A DNA stretch of 64,000 nt from an uncultured Candidatus Saccharibacteria bacterium (GCA_946804195.1 CAMPEU010000001.1:40192-104191), one strand, 5' to 3'. Shown: positions 42,510 through 52,538, numbered from the stretch's first letter. Numbers and translations: made by a program. The notes: generated by a model not told the origin, from the sequence alone.

Positions 42510-43796
42510 TTATGCAGATTCAAATAGCGCGGATAGTTTATCGTCGAGTGAAATAAATTCCTTGCGCTCCCCTGAACTGACTCCAGCAAGTACACTGATA
42601 TTATGATCGATAAATTCTTGCGCAGTCGTTATAATACATTCTCTCGTCGTTCCGTTGATTGAATCAGGGACTTTTTCGTAGTTTTTGACAACTCCATCAG
42701 CAAAGTAGCGATTTGTGTAAAAATTACTAATTTGAGCTACCGTCTGAGCGCCCATCTGATGTCGACCAAGTGCGTATGACTTCGCTGCATCAATTTCCGC
42801 CTCACTAATCTTGCCGTCCATAATGGCGCGTAATTCACGAACAATGATGTCAAACAACGCATCGGCTGTTTCCAAGTTAACCTGTCCACCAAAATCCCAT
42901 GATGAGTCATGGAAACCAACTGATGTGTCGCTAAACATACCATATGCCAAACCACGTTTACGTGCCGCTCCATAAATTCGTGAATGATTAGTGCCAGTAA
43001 GGATGTGATCCAAGCAATCCATCGCATCAGATTCTTCATCCGTCAATTCGCGAGGAACAATCAGGGACCATGCGAAAGTTAAGTTAGAAGCTTCCTTCCG
43101 CCGAATTAATGTTGGCCTGCCGGCATGAAACTCATCCTGAGGTGCTTCGAAACGTTCACCCTCTGGTAACTCCCAACTTTCCAACTGTCGACGAATCTCT
43201 GCCTTGCGTCCATGCAATTTCCCTGCGACCACAAAGCGCATATTATTTGACGTATGAGTCCGTGCGTGATGTTCTTTGATGTGACGAAGTTTAACACGAG
43301 GGATAGTACGTAAGCGTTGGTTAAAAGTCAGCACATCCTCGCCCAATAACTGCTGAACCTTGGGCCATAATAATCGATTATGACTATTCAGGTAACCCGT
43401 CAGCTCACTACGAACATTACCCTTTTCAGCTTCTAGCTCCTCGTTATTGAATCGCGGCTGACAAATCGATACCTGTTGCAAATCCAGAATTCGTTCCCAC
43501 TCAAAGTCGGCACAGTCAGCAATATATACCATGCTCATGTCACTGGTGTACGCATTGTGGTAGGCGCCATTTTTCGTAAACTCAGCCTCAAATTCATGTT
43601 CATCACGAAAACGTGCATTTGCTCCAAATGCCATATGTTCCATAATATGCGCCGTTTCATAAACATTTTTGTTTTTTACGTAACGATTACCGGCACGAAA
43701 TTGAAACTGAAAGCTCATTACGGTTGCACCGGGCACGTCGATAAACAAACCACGGGCGCCGTTTTTAAGCCTTACCTCTTCGACCGTATGTTTCAT
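42510..43796 (-). CDS. M16 family zinc metallopeptidase
   Basis: A 428-residue pitrilysin/processing-peptidase-type protein. The inverted zinc motif HIMEH (H50, E53, H54) and the third ligand Glu in the ELEAEKGNVRSEL segment about 75 residues later are present. The C-terminal half is the second, non-catalytic M16 domain with the usual LDHILTG and RGLAYG segments. There is no signal peptide, so it should act in the cytoplasm. The ATG overlaps the secA stop by 4 nt. Role unknown; peptide turnover, possibly of signal peptides given the secA linkage, is an inference. Confidence 0.9.
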   Translation of the reverse strand: MKHTVEEVRLKNGARGLFIDVPGATVMSFQFQFRAGNRYVKNKNVYETAHIMEHMAFGANARFRDEHEFEAEFTKNGAYHNAYTSDMSMVYIADCADFEWERILDLQQVSICQPRFNNEELEAEKGNVRSELTGYLNSHNRLLWPKVQQLLGEDVLTFNQRLRTIPRVKLRHIKEHHARTHTSNNMRFVVAGKLHGRKAEIRRQLESWELPEGERFEAPQDEFHAGRPTLIRRKEASNLTFAWSLIVPRELTDEESDAMDCLDHILTGTNHSRIYGAARKRGLAYGMFSDTSVGFHDSSWDFGGQVNLETADALFDIIVRELRAIMDGKISEAEIDAAKSYALGRHQMGAQTVAQISNFYTNRYFADGVVKNYEKVPDSINGTTRECIITTAQEFIDHNISVLAGVSSGERKEFISLDDKLSALFESA

Positions 43797-46408
43797 CGAC
43801 GGTTTTTCTTTCGGTTCTGTCGTTGTTTCTTTTTCTTCTTACGAGCATCGTTCCTTATTTTTGCCTCACCCTTCTCAGCTGGTGCAATACTAAAATCATT
43901 GTCACGATTTTTCTCACCGTCCGTAATCTCGTTAACACCACGTTCAACTGAATGCTCGGCCAATTTAGTCAATTCAGTTTCGTGCTCCTCCGTAGACATA
44001 GCTCTGACATCACTCGACCGAACACGCATGATAGCTCCCAACACCTCGTCCCGAAGAGTCGCTTGTAAGCTATCGAACAATTTTGCACTTTCGGATCTAT
44101 ATTCAACCAATGGATCACGTTGACCAACTGAACGCCAATGAATTCCCTCTCGCAAATGTTGCATGTTTTCTAAATGTTGCATCCACAATGTATCAAGTAC
44201 CTGCAAATACACATCACGTTCAACCTTGCGTAATGTTTCTGGTGTTAATTCTTTTTCTTTAGACGCATATAATTTTGCAACAGCCTCTTTTGCCATTTCA
44301 CGACGTCTTTTATCCCGTTTTTCAGCACCGATACCTTCGATAATCTTATCACCGACTGGGAACGTAACATTAAATTCATCTGCAAACTTCGGATTATTCT
44401 TCGCGGGTAGATCTACTAAATTATCCACCTTGTCGTTGAGCAATCGCTCAATTTCTGGCTTGATTGTCGCACCCTCCAAAATTCTACGACGCATTACGTA
44501 TACAACTTTTCGATGCTTATTAATAACGTTATCGTACTGAACGACATTCTTTCGAATATCGTAGTTGTAGCCTTCGACTCGTTTTTGCGCAGCTTCGAGC
44601 GTCTTTGTCACGGCCTTGTTCTGAATTGGTGTATCTTCGGTAACGCCTAATCGTGTCATCAACTTGGCGATACGTTCACCCTGAAAGATACGCATCAAAT
44701 CATCTTCGGTCGATACATAAAACTGCGTTTCTCCCGGATCACCTTGACGTCCGCCGCGTCCACGTAGCTGATTATCGATTCGTCGCGCCTCATGACGCTC
44801 ACTACCAATCACGACTAAGCCACCGAGTTCACGAACTCCATCACCTAATTTGATGTCGGTACCACGTCCGGCAATGTTGGTCGCCAATGTAATCGCGCCT
44901 TTTTCACCCGCCTTTTCGATAATAGCCGCTTCACGCTCGTTATTCTTTGCGTTGAGAATCTCGTACTTAATACCTTCTTTGCGTAAATAATTGGCAATCA
45001 TCTCGTTCTTTGTAATCGACGCGCTACCTACCAAGACCGGTCGTCCAGCTTCGTGATATACCTTGATTGCATCAGCAACGGCTTTTAGTTTGCCCTTTTC
45101 ACTCTTAAAGATTAGATCATCCTTGTCATCACGAACAATTGGTTTATTCGATGGAATCTGCACAACGTCCAAACTATAGATCTGCTGGAACTCTTCTGCC
45201 TCCGTAAATGCCGTACCTGTCATGCCAGAGAGCTTGTCATACAAACGAAAGAAATTCTGGAATGAGACTGTTGCCAACGTCATACTCTCTTGCAAAACAG
45301 CGACGCCCTCTTTAGCTTCTATCGCCTGATGAAGACCTTCATTATAGCGACGACCTTGCATCAAACGCCCCGTGTGCTCGTCGACAATGATTACTTCACC
45401 TTCCTTGGTTACGACATAATCTTTGTCACGACGGAATAACGCCTGAGCCTTGATAGCCTGATCAACATGATAAACGGATTGTACGTATCCGGGTGTGTAC
45501 AGATTTTTTACACCTAACATACGTTGAATTTTTTCAACACCCTGATCGCTCAACGAAACGGTACGACGCTTTTCGTCGAGAACATAATCATCAGGAACCA
45601 ACTTTGCCGCAATCTTTGCAAACTGATAATAACTATCGGGATTTTCGGCAGCGGGAGCGCTAATGATTAATGGAGTACGAGCTTCATCGATCAAAATGCT
45701 GTCTACCTCGTCAACGATAGCAAAATTGAGATCACGCTGGCGAAGTTCATCGACATCGTTAACCATGTTGTCTCGTAGATAGTCAAAACCAAATTCGTTA
45801 TTGGTACCGTATGTCACATCAGCGGCATATGCTTCTTTACGCGTAACGGGGCGCAACTTGCGCATACGTTCATCGTCGTGCTTTTCATTATTAAAATCAG
45901 GGTCATAAACATATGATGCATCATTAATAATGACACCGGTCGACATACCAAGGAAATGATAAACTTCCGCCATCCATCCAGCATCACGTTGTGCCAAATA
46001 ATCGTTAACCGTGACGACATGTACACCCTTGCCCGTCAGCGCATTCAAATACACCGGCAGGGTTGCCACCAGCGTTTTACCCTCACCCGTCTTCATCTCG
46101 GCAACATTACCTTCATGAAGCGCCATACCGCCGATCAACTGCACGTCAAAATGCCTCATGCCGAGTACTCGATCGCTTGCTTCACGTACTAATGCAAATG
46201 CATCTGGTAAGACATCGTCCAAGGTCGTCTTTTTTTTGTCGAGCCGCTTCTTTAATACTGCCGTCTGCTTTTTCAGTTCCGGCTTGCTCATTTTGTGATA
46301 TTTCTCAGCCAACGCATTAATAGCGCCAACTTTTTTCTCCAAACCTTTGAGAATCCGCTTTTGCGGGTCACCGAAGACCTTCATCAAGACTGCTTGTCGA
46401 CTAACCAT
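43793..46408 (-). CDS. secA: Preprotein translocase ATPase SecA
   Basis: An 871-residue motor that drives proteins through SecYEG. It shows MKTGEGKTLVATLP (Walker A), VHVVTVNDYLAQRD, GTNNEFGFDYLRDN, VDEVDSILIDEARTPLIIS, GMTGTAFTE and IAGRGTDIKLG plus GRGGRQGDPG. The C-terminal zinc-binding CxCxSG element is missing; the protein ends in a Lys/Arg-rich tail. GGGT/AGGG precedes the ATG by 6 nt. Confidence 0.97.
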   Translation of the reverse strand: MVSRQAVLMKVFGDPQKRILKGLEKKVGAINALAEKYHKMSKPELKKQTAVLKKRLDKKKTTLDDVLPDAFALVREASDRVLGMRHFDVQLIGGMALHEGNVAEMKTGEGKTLVATLPVYLNALTGKGVHVVTVNDYLAQRDAGWMAEVYHFLGMSTGVIINDASYVYDPDFNNEKHDDERMRKLRPVTRKEAYAADVTYGTNNEFGFDYLRDNMVNDVDELRQRDLNFAIVDEVDSILIDEARTPLIISAPAAENPDSYYQFAKIAAKLVPDDYVLDEKRRTVSLSDQGVEKIQRMLGVKNLYTPGYVQSVYHVDQAIKAQALFRRDKDYVVTKEGEVIIVDEHTGRLMQGRRYNEGLHQAIEAKEGVAVLQESMTLATVSFQNFFRLYDKLSGMTGTAFTEAEEFQQIYSLDVVQIPSNKPIVRDDKDDLIFKSEKGKLKAVADAIKVYHEAGRPVLVGSASITKNEMIANYLRKEGIKYEILNAKNNEREAAIIEKAGEKGAITLATNIAGRGTDIKLGDGVRELGGLVVIGSERHEARRIDNQLRGRGGRQGDPGETQFYVSTEDDLMRIFQGERIAKLMTRLGVTEDTPIQNKAVTKTLEAAQKRVEGYNYDIRKNVVQYDNVINKHRKVVYVMRRRILEGATIKPEIERLLNDKVDNLVDLPAKNNPKFADEFNVTFPVGDKIIEGIGAEKRDKRRREMAKEAVAKLYASKEKELTPETLRKVERDVYLQVLDTLWMQHLENMQHLREGIHWRSVGQRDPLVEYRSESAKLFDSLQATLRDEVLGAIMRVRSSDVRAMSTEEHETELTKLAEHSVERGVNEITDGEKNRDNDFSIAPAEKGEAKIRNDARKKKKKQRQNRKKNRR

Positions 46409-46500
46409 AAATAACCCTACTCCTGCCGTAATAGCCTGAAAATAACTATCACTAATTATAGCGTATTTTAACTAAAAAGACAGGTGTTTTTGACCACAAT

Positions 46501-46881
46501 CTAGGACTTCTTCGTCGAACGAGAGAGACTACCTGTCATGCGTGATAATATTCGTCCTTGTTTTTTGCGCCTACTCACGGCAACTTTATAGCGATGCAAC
46601 TGCGAAACAAGCTTTGCTTCGACAATATCGATGGCCGCGAGAATATTCATTGTAGAATCCTTGGCAACTAATGTCTTTCCTGGTAACTTCACAATAACCT
46701 CGGCCTCATACTTGTTACCATGCGCTCGATTAACCTCTTTGAGGATTACCTCAGCGCTCACCGAATCACGAGCATGACGTGGCATATACCTATCTAACCG
46801 GCTAATTTTACGAGCAACATATTTCTTAGTTGACTCATCAATGTCCAGCTTGATTCCTGTAATAGTGACAAGGTCAATCAT
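46501..46881 (-). CDS. Ribosome hibernation promoting factor (HPF/RaiA family)
   Basis: 126 residues from the ATG at 46881 (MIDLVTITGIKLDID), preferred over the upstream GTG at 46890. The family beta-alpha-beta-beta-beta-alpha pattern is evident with ISRLDRYMPRHARDSVSAEVILKEV and YEAEVIVKLPGKTLVAKDSTMNILAAIDIVEAKLVSQLHRYK. It binds the 30S decoding region and stalls ribosomes in resting cells. This is the short form without the HPF dimerisation domain. It lies between serS and secA, its common neighbour in Gram-positives. Confidence 0.92.
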   Translation of the reverse strand: MIDLVTITGIKLDIDESTKKYVARKISRLDRYMPRHARDSVSAEVILKEVNRAHGNKYEAEVIVKLPGKTLVAKDSTMNILAAIDIVEAKLVSQLHRYKVAVSRRKKQGRILSRMTGSLSRSTKKS

Positions 46882-46892
46882 AGTGCACACAT

Positions 46893-48188
46893 CTATATTA
46901 CTTCTTTACCACCAAGATACGGCTTTAGTACCTCGGGTACGCGTACATTGCCTTCGGCAGTCTGGAAGTTTTCGATAATACCAATAATCGGTCGCTGTGA
47001 AAATGCAGTTGCGTCATTTGTATGTGCAAATTCGACATCACCAGAAGTCCGTCGTACACGCGTCTTCATTGCTCGAGTCTGAAAATCAGTGATGTAATCA
47101 GCCGTGTGTGTCTCACGGTATTGCTGCTGCGATGGTAGCCACACATCCAAATCAACGCCCTTGGCGTTTGGTCGACCAATATCAGCCGTACACTTTTCCA
47201 GCACGCGATATGGCAAACCTAGTTGTTGCATCAAATATTCCTGAATTGCCACCATAAAGCGATGTTCATCCAACGACACATCCGCCGTCGTGAAACTCTC
47301 CATCTCTAGCTTGTTGAACTGATGTAAGCGAAAAATTCCCTCTGTATCCTTACCGTATGTACCCGCTTCACGGCGAAATGCCGTTGTATAGCCGACCATT
47401 CGTACCGGCATATCCGATTCTGGCAAAATTTCGTTCATATACATCGGTGCCAGGGTGTGTTCTGCACTAGCGTTCAACCACAAATCTTCATCTTCAATTT
47501 TGTAGGTTTGTTCTTGTTTATTCAAACGACCGGTGGCCTCGAACACCTCTGTCTTTGCAACGGCCGGAGGTAAAACTAACGTAAAAGGCTTATCACTGAC
47601 ACTCAGATTATTGTCGGTAGCAATCTTACGAAGTGTTTCCCGATTGGTTAACGTCTCGATACCAAATTGCCATAACGCAAATTCTAATCGCGCCATATCA
47701 CCTTTGACATACACAAAGCGCGAACCGGCAATCTTGACCGCACGCTCGGTGTCTAACCATCCTTTCGCTTCAGCAATTTCTGCATGATTTTTTGGCTGAA
47801 AGTCAAAATGTGGTTTGTCGCCAACTTCCTTAATAACAACATTTTCATCCTCGGTCGAACCAACCGGCACATCTGATAGCGCCATATTCGGTACGGCTTT
47901 GAGCAATTTCCAAAATACAACTTCAGTATTCTCTAGGTAGCCCTCTCGTTCCGACAGCTCAACTTTTATCTGCTTACCTTCGTCAATTATCGCTTGATTG
48001 GGCCTGCCGCCACTCATTTTTGCAGCATTGTGGTTGCGACGTTCGCGCAATTCATCCACTTGCTGTTGCAATGTTCGCCGCTCAGCATCCAGCTCAACGA
48101 GCTTGGCAATATCAACGTCATAGCCTTTATTCTTTGCGTTTTGCGCGACAGCGTCAGGCTGCTCTCGAATTAATCGAATATCAATCAT
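46893..48188 (-). CDS. serS: Seryl-tRNA synthetase
   Basis: A 431-residue class II synthetase. N-terminal MIDIRLIREQPDAVAQNAKNKGYD followed by a two-helix coiled coil (about 27-100) that binds the long variable arm of tRNA-Ser; catalytic motif 2 (TTAFRREAGTYGKDTEGIFRLHQFNKLE) and motif 3 (NDATAFSQRPIIGIIENFQT, where the usual GSGLAVGR reads differently from E. coli) follow. TACAAT ends 6 nt before the ATG. Confidence 0.95.
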   Translation of the reverse strand: MIDIRLIREQPDAVAQNAKNKGYDVDIAKLVELDAERRTLQQQVDELRERRNHNAAKMSGGRPNQAIIDEGKQIKVELSEREGYLENTEVVFWKLLKAVPNMALSDVPVGSTEDENVVIKEVGDKPHFDFQPKNHAEIAEAKGWLDTERAVKIAGSRFVYVKGDMARLEFALWQFGIETLTNRETLRKIATDNNLSVSDKPFTLVLPPAVAKTEVFEATGRLNKQEQTYKIEDEDLWLNASAEHTLAPMYMNEILPESDMPVRMVGYTTAFRREAGTYGKDTEGIFRLHQFNKLEMESFTTADVSLDEHRFMVAIQEYLMQQLGLPYRVLEKCTADIGRPNAKGVDLDVWLPSQQQYRETHTADYITDFQTRAMKTRVRRTSGDVEFAHTNDATAFSQRPIIGIIENFQTAEGNVRVPEVLKPYLGGKEVI

Positions 48189-48194
48189 AGGTTT

Positions 48195-48200
48195 ATTGTA
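48195..48200 (-). promoter_or_regulatory. serS -10 box (leaderless type)
   Basis: Minus-strand TACAAT followed by AAACCT (6 nt) and the serS ATG at 48188. Confidence 0.6.
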
Positions 48201-48205
48201 TCAAA

Positions 48206-49567
48206 CTATTCCGTTCGTAATGCTTCAATCGGATCAAGTTTTGCAGCTTTTCGAGCCGGGAAATAGCCCGCAATCACCGCAATGATCATCAGACCAACAA
48301 TCAAACTAGCAATTGGCAGCGGTTGAAAGATTAATAGTGAATTGCCATCACCGAGGCTTAATGTATCTGTAATCCATGGATTGAGCCATGATCCGCCCGC
48401 CCATGCAACGCTCGAACCGATTACTCCGCCCAAAAATCCTATCCATGCCGCTTCATATCGGAAAAGTTTCGCAACATCCTTGCTATGCGTGCCAAGGGCT
48501 TTCATCAATCCGATCTGCTGTGTTCGTTCTAGTACACTAATGTACTGTGTATTGATTATGCCGAACACGCTAGCAATCAATGCCAACGCACCAAATCCAG
48601 CCACGATCCCCTGAAGCAAATTCACTATTGTAAATAATAGGCCCTGCAAATCTTCCGCCGTTCGTGCATTCAAACCCTCATCCTTCAATCGCTGTTTTAC
48701 CAGCTCCGGATCAGCACCATCCTTGACGATTGCCGTTGCTGCGATATAATTCTGATACCTCGGCGTGCCTTTTGTCAGAAAATCAGATAACTCCCGGGCG
48801 GTATTCTCGGAAATAAATAATGCATTACTGGCGCTCAGCGATGTCACGGACGCTTTCGCAACGACACGCACCGTAAAGCTTACGTCCCGTACTTCTCCCT
48901 CGACAAGTTTTGCCAAGCCATCAGCCCCCTGCGTCAACAATACGTTTTTGATTTGTTCTTCGGTCGGCTGTACCTGACGAACCAAATGCAGTGTCATCTT
49001 TTTACCAATGAAATCGGCGGGCTTCTTTATCTTGAGCGTCGATAAAAATCCCTCTGGAATAACGACTTCATTATCCATAATTTGCTCACCCAATGGAGGC
49101 AACTTACCCGCAGCCGACTCGGCCAACACGCTGGCGTCATAGACAGACACATCACTCGCGTACTTCTTACTTACACCCTCAAAGGTAATATATTCAGCCT
49201 CAACTAAATAAGTTGGAATGACCTGTTTGATATCTTTATCATTACGTACAACATCCAGATCCTTAGGCGAAAGAGTCTCAATATTCAAGCCAGAAAACTC
49301 TGTCGCCGTTTCTGAATATTCCTTCAAGCCTCCGCCGCCAAAACCACCTTCACCAGCGAGAACCTTATCTTTGAATACCATAATGGCCTGCGGATTTATG
49401 TTTGAACTAATCAACTTGTCCGCATACTGACGCGAACCCTCACCTGCGGCAATCGCAAGTGTTAGCGTAAAGGCACCAACTGCAATCGCAAGACTCGTCA
49501 ACAGGGTTCGTGCTTTTGCCTGGCGCAAACTACGCCCTGCGCGTCGTACTATATATCGTGCTTTCAT
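48206..49567 (-). CDS. MacB-type ABC transporter permease
   Basis: A 453-residue permease with one N-terminal helix (ARTLLTSLAIAVGAFTLTLAIA), a large extracytoplasmic domain (about 50-310) and three C-terminal helices with ISVLERTQQIGLMKALGTHSKDVAKLF and LDPIEALRTE, typical of FtsX-like/MacB permeases. The type VII ABC superfamily moves or mechanically acts on envelope substrates such as peptides or lipoproteins. It is translationally coupled to the ATPase gene (4-nt overlap). Substrate unknown. Confidence 0.92.
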   Translation of the reverse strand: MKARYIVRRAGRSLRQAKARTLLTSLAIAVGAFTLTLAIAAGEGSRQYADKLISSNINPQAIMVFKDKVLAGEGGFGGGGLKEYSETATEFSGLNIETLSPKDLDVVRNDKDIKQVIPTYLVEAEYITFEGVSKKYASDVSVYDASVLAESAAGKLPPLGEQIMDNEVVIPEGFLSTLKIKKPADFIGKKMTLHLVRQVQPTEEQIKNVLLTQGADGLAKLVEGEVRDVSFTVRVVAKASVTSLSASNALFISENTARELSDFLTKGTPRYQNYIAATAIVKDGADPELVKQRLKDEGLNARTAEDLQGLLFTIVNLLQGIVAGFGALALIASVFGIINTQYISVLERTQQIGLMKALGTHSKDVAKLFRYEAAWIGFLGGVIGSSVAWAGGSWLNPWITDTLSLGDGNSLLIFQPLPIASLIVGLMIIAVIAGYFPARKAAKLDPIEALRTE

Positions 49568-50283
49568 GATTGAACCACCTTTTTGTGCTTCGTCTTTTGT
49601 ACGGGTTTCTTTTTGTCAATTGATGTAATCTTGCCGTCTCGAATCTGGATCATAATGTCACATCGTTTCGCTAGGTCGTGATCATGCGTCACAATAATCA
49701 ATGTTACGCCTTTTTCCCTGTTATATCGAAAGAGTAGATCTTCAATTATTTCACCTGTCGCACTATCGAGATTTCCTGTCGGCTCATCAGCAAATAAAAT
49801 TTTAGGATCATTAACAATTGCCCTCGCGATCGCCAAGCGCTGCTTTTGTCCACCGGACAAATCACGTGCGCGCGATTTCTTTTTTTCCAACAACTCAACC
49901 GCTTCTAGTGCGCGTTCTATTTTTTCTTGATGCTGCGACGCAGGCACGTCCGCAATCTCGCACACCATTCCAACGTTGTTATAACAGCTCTCATTTGCTT
50001 CAACAAAAAAGCTCTGAAAAATAAAACTCATTTGACGTGAACGAAATTGATCTACTTCTCTTGATTTAAGCTTTAAAATATCTTGTCCATCTATAATTAT
50101 CTCACCTGTTTGCGGTCTATCTAGCCCGCTCATAACGTGCATTAATGTGCTCTTACCCGATCCGCTCTTGCCAATGATAGCAACGCTTGCTCCGTCAGGA
50201 ATCGAAAAATTAACATCATCCAGCGCCGTAAACACTGTATGTTTCTTACCATATGTCTTTGTGACACCATTAACTTCTATCAA
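49564..50283 (-). CDS. ABC transporter ATP-binding protein (MacB/LolD type)
   Basis: A 239-residue ATPase: Walker A GKSGSGKST, Q-loop FIFQSFFVEANES, signature LSGGQKQRLA and Walker B ILFADEPTGNLDS, then VTHDHD. The start is TTG at 50283, supported by a strong GGAGG 5 nt upstream and by MIEVNGVTKTYG as the expected N-terminus. A lysine-rich C-terminal tail is unusual but unassigned. Pairs with the downstream permease. Confidence 0.93.
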   Translation of the reverse strand: MIEVNGVTKTYGKKHTVFTALDDVNFSIPDGASVAIIGKSGSGKSTLMHVMSGLDRPQTGEIIIDGQDILKLKSREVDQFRSRQMSFIFQSFFVEANESCYNNVGMVCEIADVPASQHQEKIERALEAVELLEKKKSRARDLSGGQKQRLAIARAIVNDPKILFADEPTGNLDSATGEIIEDLLFRYNREKGVTLIIVTHDHDLAKRCDIMIQIRDGKITSIDKKKPVQKTKHKKVVQS

Positions 50284-50316
50284 ATTTCCTCCAAGTTTAC
50301 ATATCTTAGTATAGCA

Positions 50317-50736
50317 CTACGGCTTTTTAATTTTCTGTGCGATATGTCGAGCAACCTTGCCGCGCACCTCTGCGCTATCCCCGACACCATGCTCTTCAAG
50401 GACGCTAATGATCTTGTGATCTAATTGAATATCTTCCTCTACTTCGCGCTCCAGACGCATATTATTTCTTACGAGATCCTTTAGCTGTTCGCCCGTCTCA
50501 CGCACCTCACGAGCAGCCTTTTCGGTAATCTGCATCTGTCGCGAAATCGTAATACTCTGCAAAATCGTCACCAGTAGTGCCGCAACACCTATCCCAAATG
50601 CGATCAAACTAAACGTTAGATGCGATGGATCTTCTCCGATATTCGCAAACACCAAAACTGCCAGTCCAATAAGCGCGACCAAAATAATAATACGCACCGA
50701 TAAATAATAACGAGACCGAATATCCTTATATTTCAT
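50317..50736 (-). CDS. Small membrane protein with C-terminal coiled coil, unknown function
   Basis: 139 residues from ATG 50736, which is 6 nt after a TATTAT box. Two helices (about 14-35 and 42-62) are followed by a charged coiled coil (ISRQMQITEKAAREVRETGEQLKDL) and a basic C-terminal tail. No family recognised. It may be cotranscribed with the ABC exporter genes 33 nt downstream. Confidence 0.65.
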   Translation of the reverse strand: MKYKDIRSRYYLSVRIIILVALIGLAVLVFANIGEDPSHLTFSLIAFGIGVAALLVTILQSITISRQMQITEKAAREVRETGEQLKDLVRNNMRLEREVEEDIQLDHKIISVLEEHGVGDSAEVRGKVARHIAQKIKKP

Positions 50737-50742
50737 ACCCCT

Positions 50743-50748
50743 ATAATA
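50743..50748 (-). promoter_or_regulatory. -10 box upstream of the coiled-coil membrane protein gene
   Basis: TATTAT on the minus strand, 6 nt before the ATG at 50736. Confidence 0.5.
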
Positions 50749-50776
50749 ACGCAAGATAAGCGTTTTGAATATGTAG

Positions 50777-51307
50777 TTAGAACTTCTTGATATGCCCTAC
50801 AAAACTATCAACGTATTTTTGCAATCTCTCTTTGTCTTCACCTGTCACTTCGCCATTTTCACCCAACTTTTTGCTGGCGAAATTGAAATATAGTTCGGGT
50901 TGTCCCATCAAATGCATACCCAGATAGCCAACAATGTGACGCAGTGTAGACTGTGCCACGGCGGTACCTATTGCCCCATCCGTAGCTCCGCCGACGCCAA
51001 CAGGTTTACCGCTGAATGAATTGCCTGGACGCGTCGCCCAGTCAATTGCATTCTTTAATACACCAGGTATGCCCCGGTTATACTCAGGCATGACAAACAA
51101 AACGCCGTCGGCCGATTCAACAATAGCCTTCATAGCTTTGACTGATTCGGGCAGATTATGTTCCATGTCTTGATTCAGTAAAGGCAAATTTAAATCCACA
51201 TATTCAAATACGACACCATCCGGTAAGAGTGACTCCAGGTTGTGTGCTAGTTTTTTATTCAACGAATCTTTTCGCAAACTTCCCACAAATACTGCAATTT
51301 TTATCAT
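50777..51307 (-). CDS. NADPH-dependent FMN reductase-like flavoprotein
   Basis: A 176-residue flavodoxin-fold enzyme of the NADPH-dependent FMN reductase family: VGSLRKDSLNKKLAHNL (phosphate-binding loop), VLFVMPEYNRGIPGVLKNAIDWATRPGNSFSGKPVGVGGATDG. Members reduce quinones, azo dyes or chromate with NADPH; the physiological substrate is unknown. AGAGGAAG sits about 6-9 nt before the ATG. Confidence 0.92.
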   Translation of the reverse strand: MIKIAVFVGSLRKDSLNKKLAHNLESLLPDGVVFEYVDLNLPLLNQDMEHNLPESVKAMKAIVESADGVLFVMPEYNRGIPGVLKNAIDWATRPGNSFSGKPVGVGGATDGAIGTAVAQSTLRHIVGYLGMHLMGQPELYFNFASKKLGENGEVTGEDKERLQKYVDSFVGHIKKF

Positions 51308-51384
51308 ATTTTCTTCCTCTACTTTTTACTATATTTAGTATAGCATACAACCCGCCGACCCACTAACCCTATAGTATACGGGTA

Positions 51385-51413
51385 TTGACTTTTCATCAAG
51401 CTTATGCTAATAT
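51385..51413 (+). promoter_or_regulatory. Promoter of the coiled-coil hypothetical gene at 51447
   Basis: TTGACT (51385-51390) and TAATAT (51408-51413) with a 17-bp spacer; an A-rich leader follows that includes AAACGGAAAACAAAA just before the ATG. Confidence 0.7.
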
Positions 51414-51446
51414 TTAAGTATAAATCTGTAGAAACGGAAAACAAAA

Positions 51447-52538
51447 ATGTCAGAAAAACTACCACAACCTGAAAACAACAATGAATTGTCACGAGATGCG
51501 GTCGACAAGCAATTTAGCGACATCTTGAACTATAACAGTCTAGGCACAGATGATTCCGATAAACAGCTTTCGATGATTGATACCGACGGACACATAAGTA
51601 AGGAACTGGCACCCGAAGCTCCTGATGCACAAGGTACCCTCTTTGATACCGAGGGCAATATTACCGGTGAACTACAACTCGAAACAAAAGAAACTAGCAA
51701 GCCTCTAAGCGAGTACTCTGTCGATGAACTTCGTGCGGCCTTAATGGATGCAGAATCACGTGAAAGCGGCATCACCCTCGACCAGGCCTACGCTGAAAAT
51801 GATAAGCGTGACGCACAGGCGCATGAAGACGTTAAACTTGATGAAGCATACGCAGAGAATGAACGATTTGACTCAGAAGGTATAGATAGCACACAAGAGC
51901 ACGCCACAACACCAGAATCAATCGATTACACTACTCGTATCGGTAATGCTACTGACCGCATCTCTCAATGGCTCGGTAACAAAGCTGAAAAGTATGAAGC
52001 AACCGGTGGCGTAAAAGGCTACGCAAAAAAACTACTACGTCGCATGGGTAAAGCCGCATATAAACGATCAGGTCTCGAAGCCGGCGTAAACAAAACACGA
52101 CTCGCAGCCGATAGGATTAATGACTTTAGCGATAGAGTCGAGAGTTCAATCACCGACTCTATTGAAAATCGAAAAAAGAATAAACGCGAAGCACTTGAGC
52201 GACGCGCAAAACGTGCACAAGAACGCCGCGAAAAAAATGTCATGGATTATGTTAATTCACAAAAAACAAAAAATGAATCCGACTCACCTACCGAGAAAAG
52301 CTCAAAGGAAAAAAGACAAGAGCGACGCCAGAAAGCAAACGAACGCAAAGAACATCGTCGCTCAATCAACCGCGATATTCGACAAGCGCGAATTGAAATG
52401 ATGCAAGTTTACTGGGATACCAGCCGAGTCAAACAAATCGGTAGAATTGTTAGCCGATACGCACGAAGTACCAAGGGCGCAGCGGTCGGTGCAATGAATG
52501 GCGCCCGCGCTGGTGCCCGTGCCGAAATGAACCGTTAA
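51447..52538 (+). CDS. Highly charged helical protein, unknown function
   Basis: A 363-residue soluble protein. The N-terminal half is acidic and repetitive, with paired phrases such as MIDTDGHISKEL/LFDTEGNITGEL and LDQAYAENDKRD/LDEAYAENERFD; the C-terminal half (about 180-363) is strongly basic and helical (many KR clusters) and ends in a Gly/Ala-rich stretch. No membrane segment or recognised domain. Likely lineage-restricted. It has a strong promoter and is followed 35 nt later by a DUF5663-like gene, with one terminator after both, so they form a two-gene unit. Confidence 0.7.
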   Translation: MSEKLPQPENNNELSRDAVDKQFSDILNYNSLGTDDSDKQLSMIDTDGHISKELAPEAPDAQGTLFDTEGNITGELQLETKETSKPLSEYSVDELRAALMDAESRESGITLDQAYAENDKRDAQAHEDVKLDEAYAENERFDSEGIDSTQEHATTPESIDYTTRIGNATDRISQWLGNKAEKYEATGGVKGYAKKLLRRMGKAAYKRSGLEAGVNKTRLAADRINDFSDRVESSITDSIENRKKNKREALERRAKRAQERREKNVMDYVNSQKTKNESDSPTEKSSKEKRQERRQKANERKEHRRSINRDIRQARIEMMQVYWDTSRVKQIGRIVSRYARSTKGAAVGAMNGARAGARAEMNR

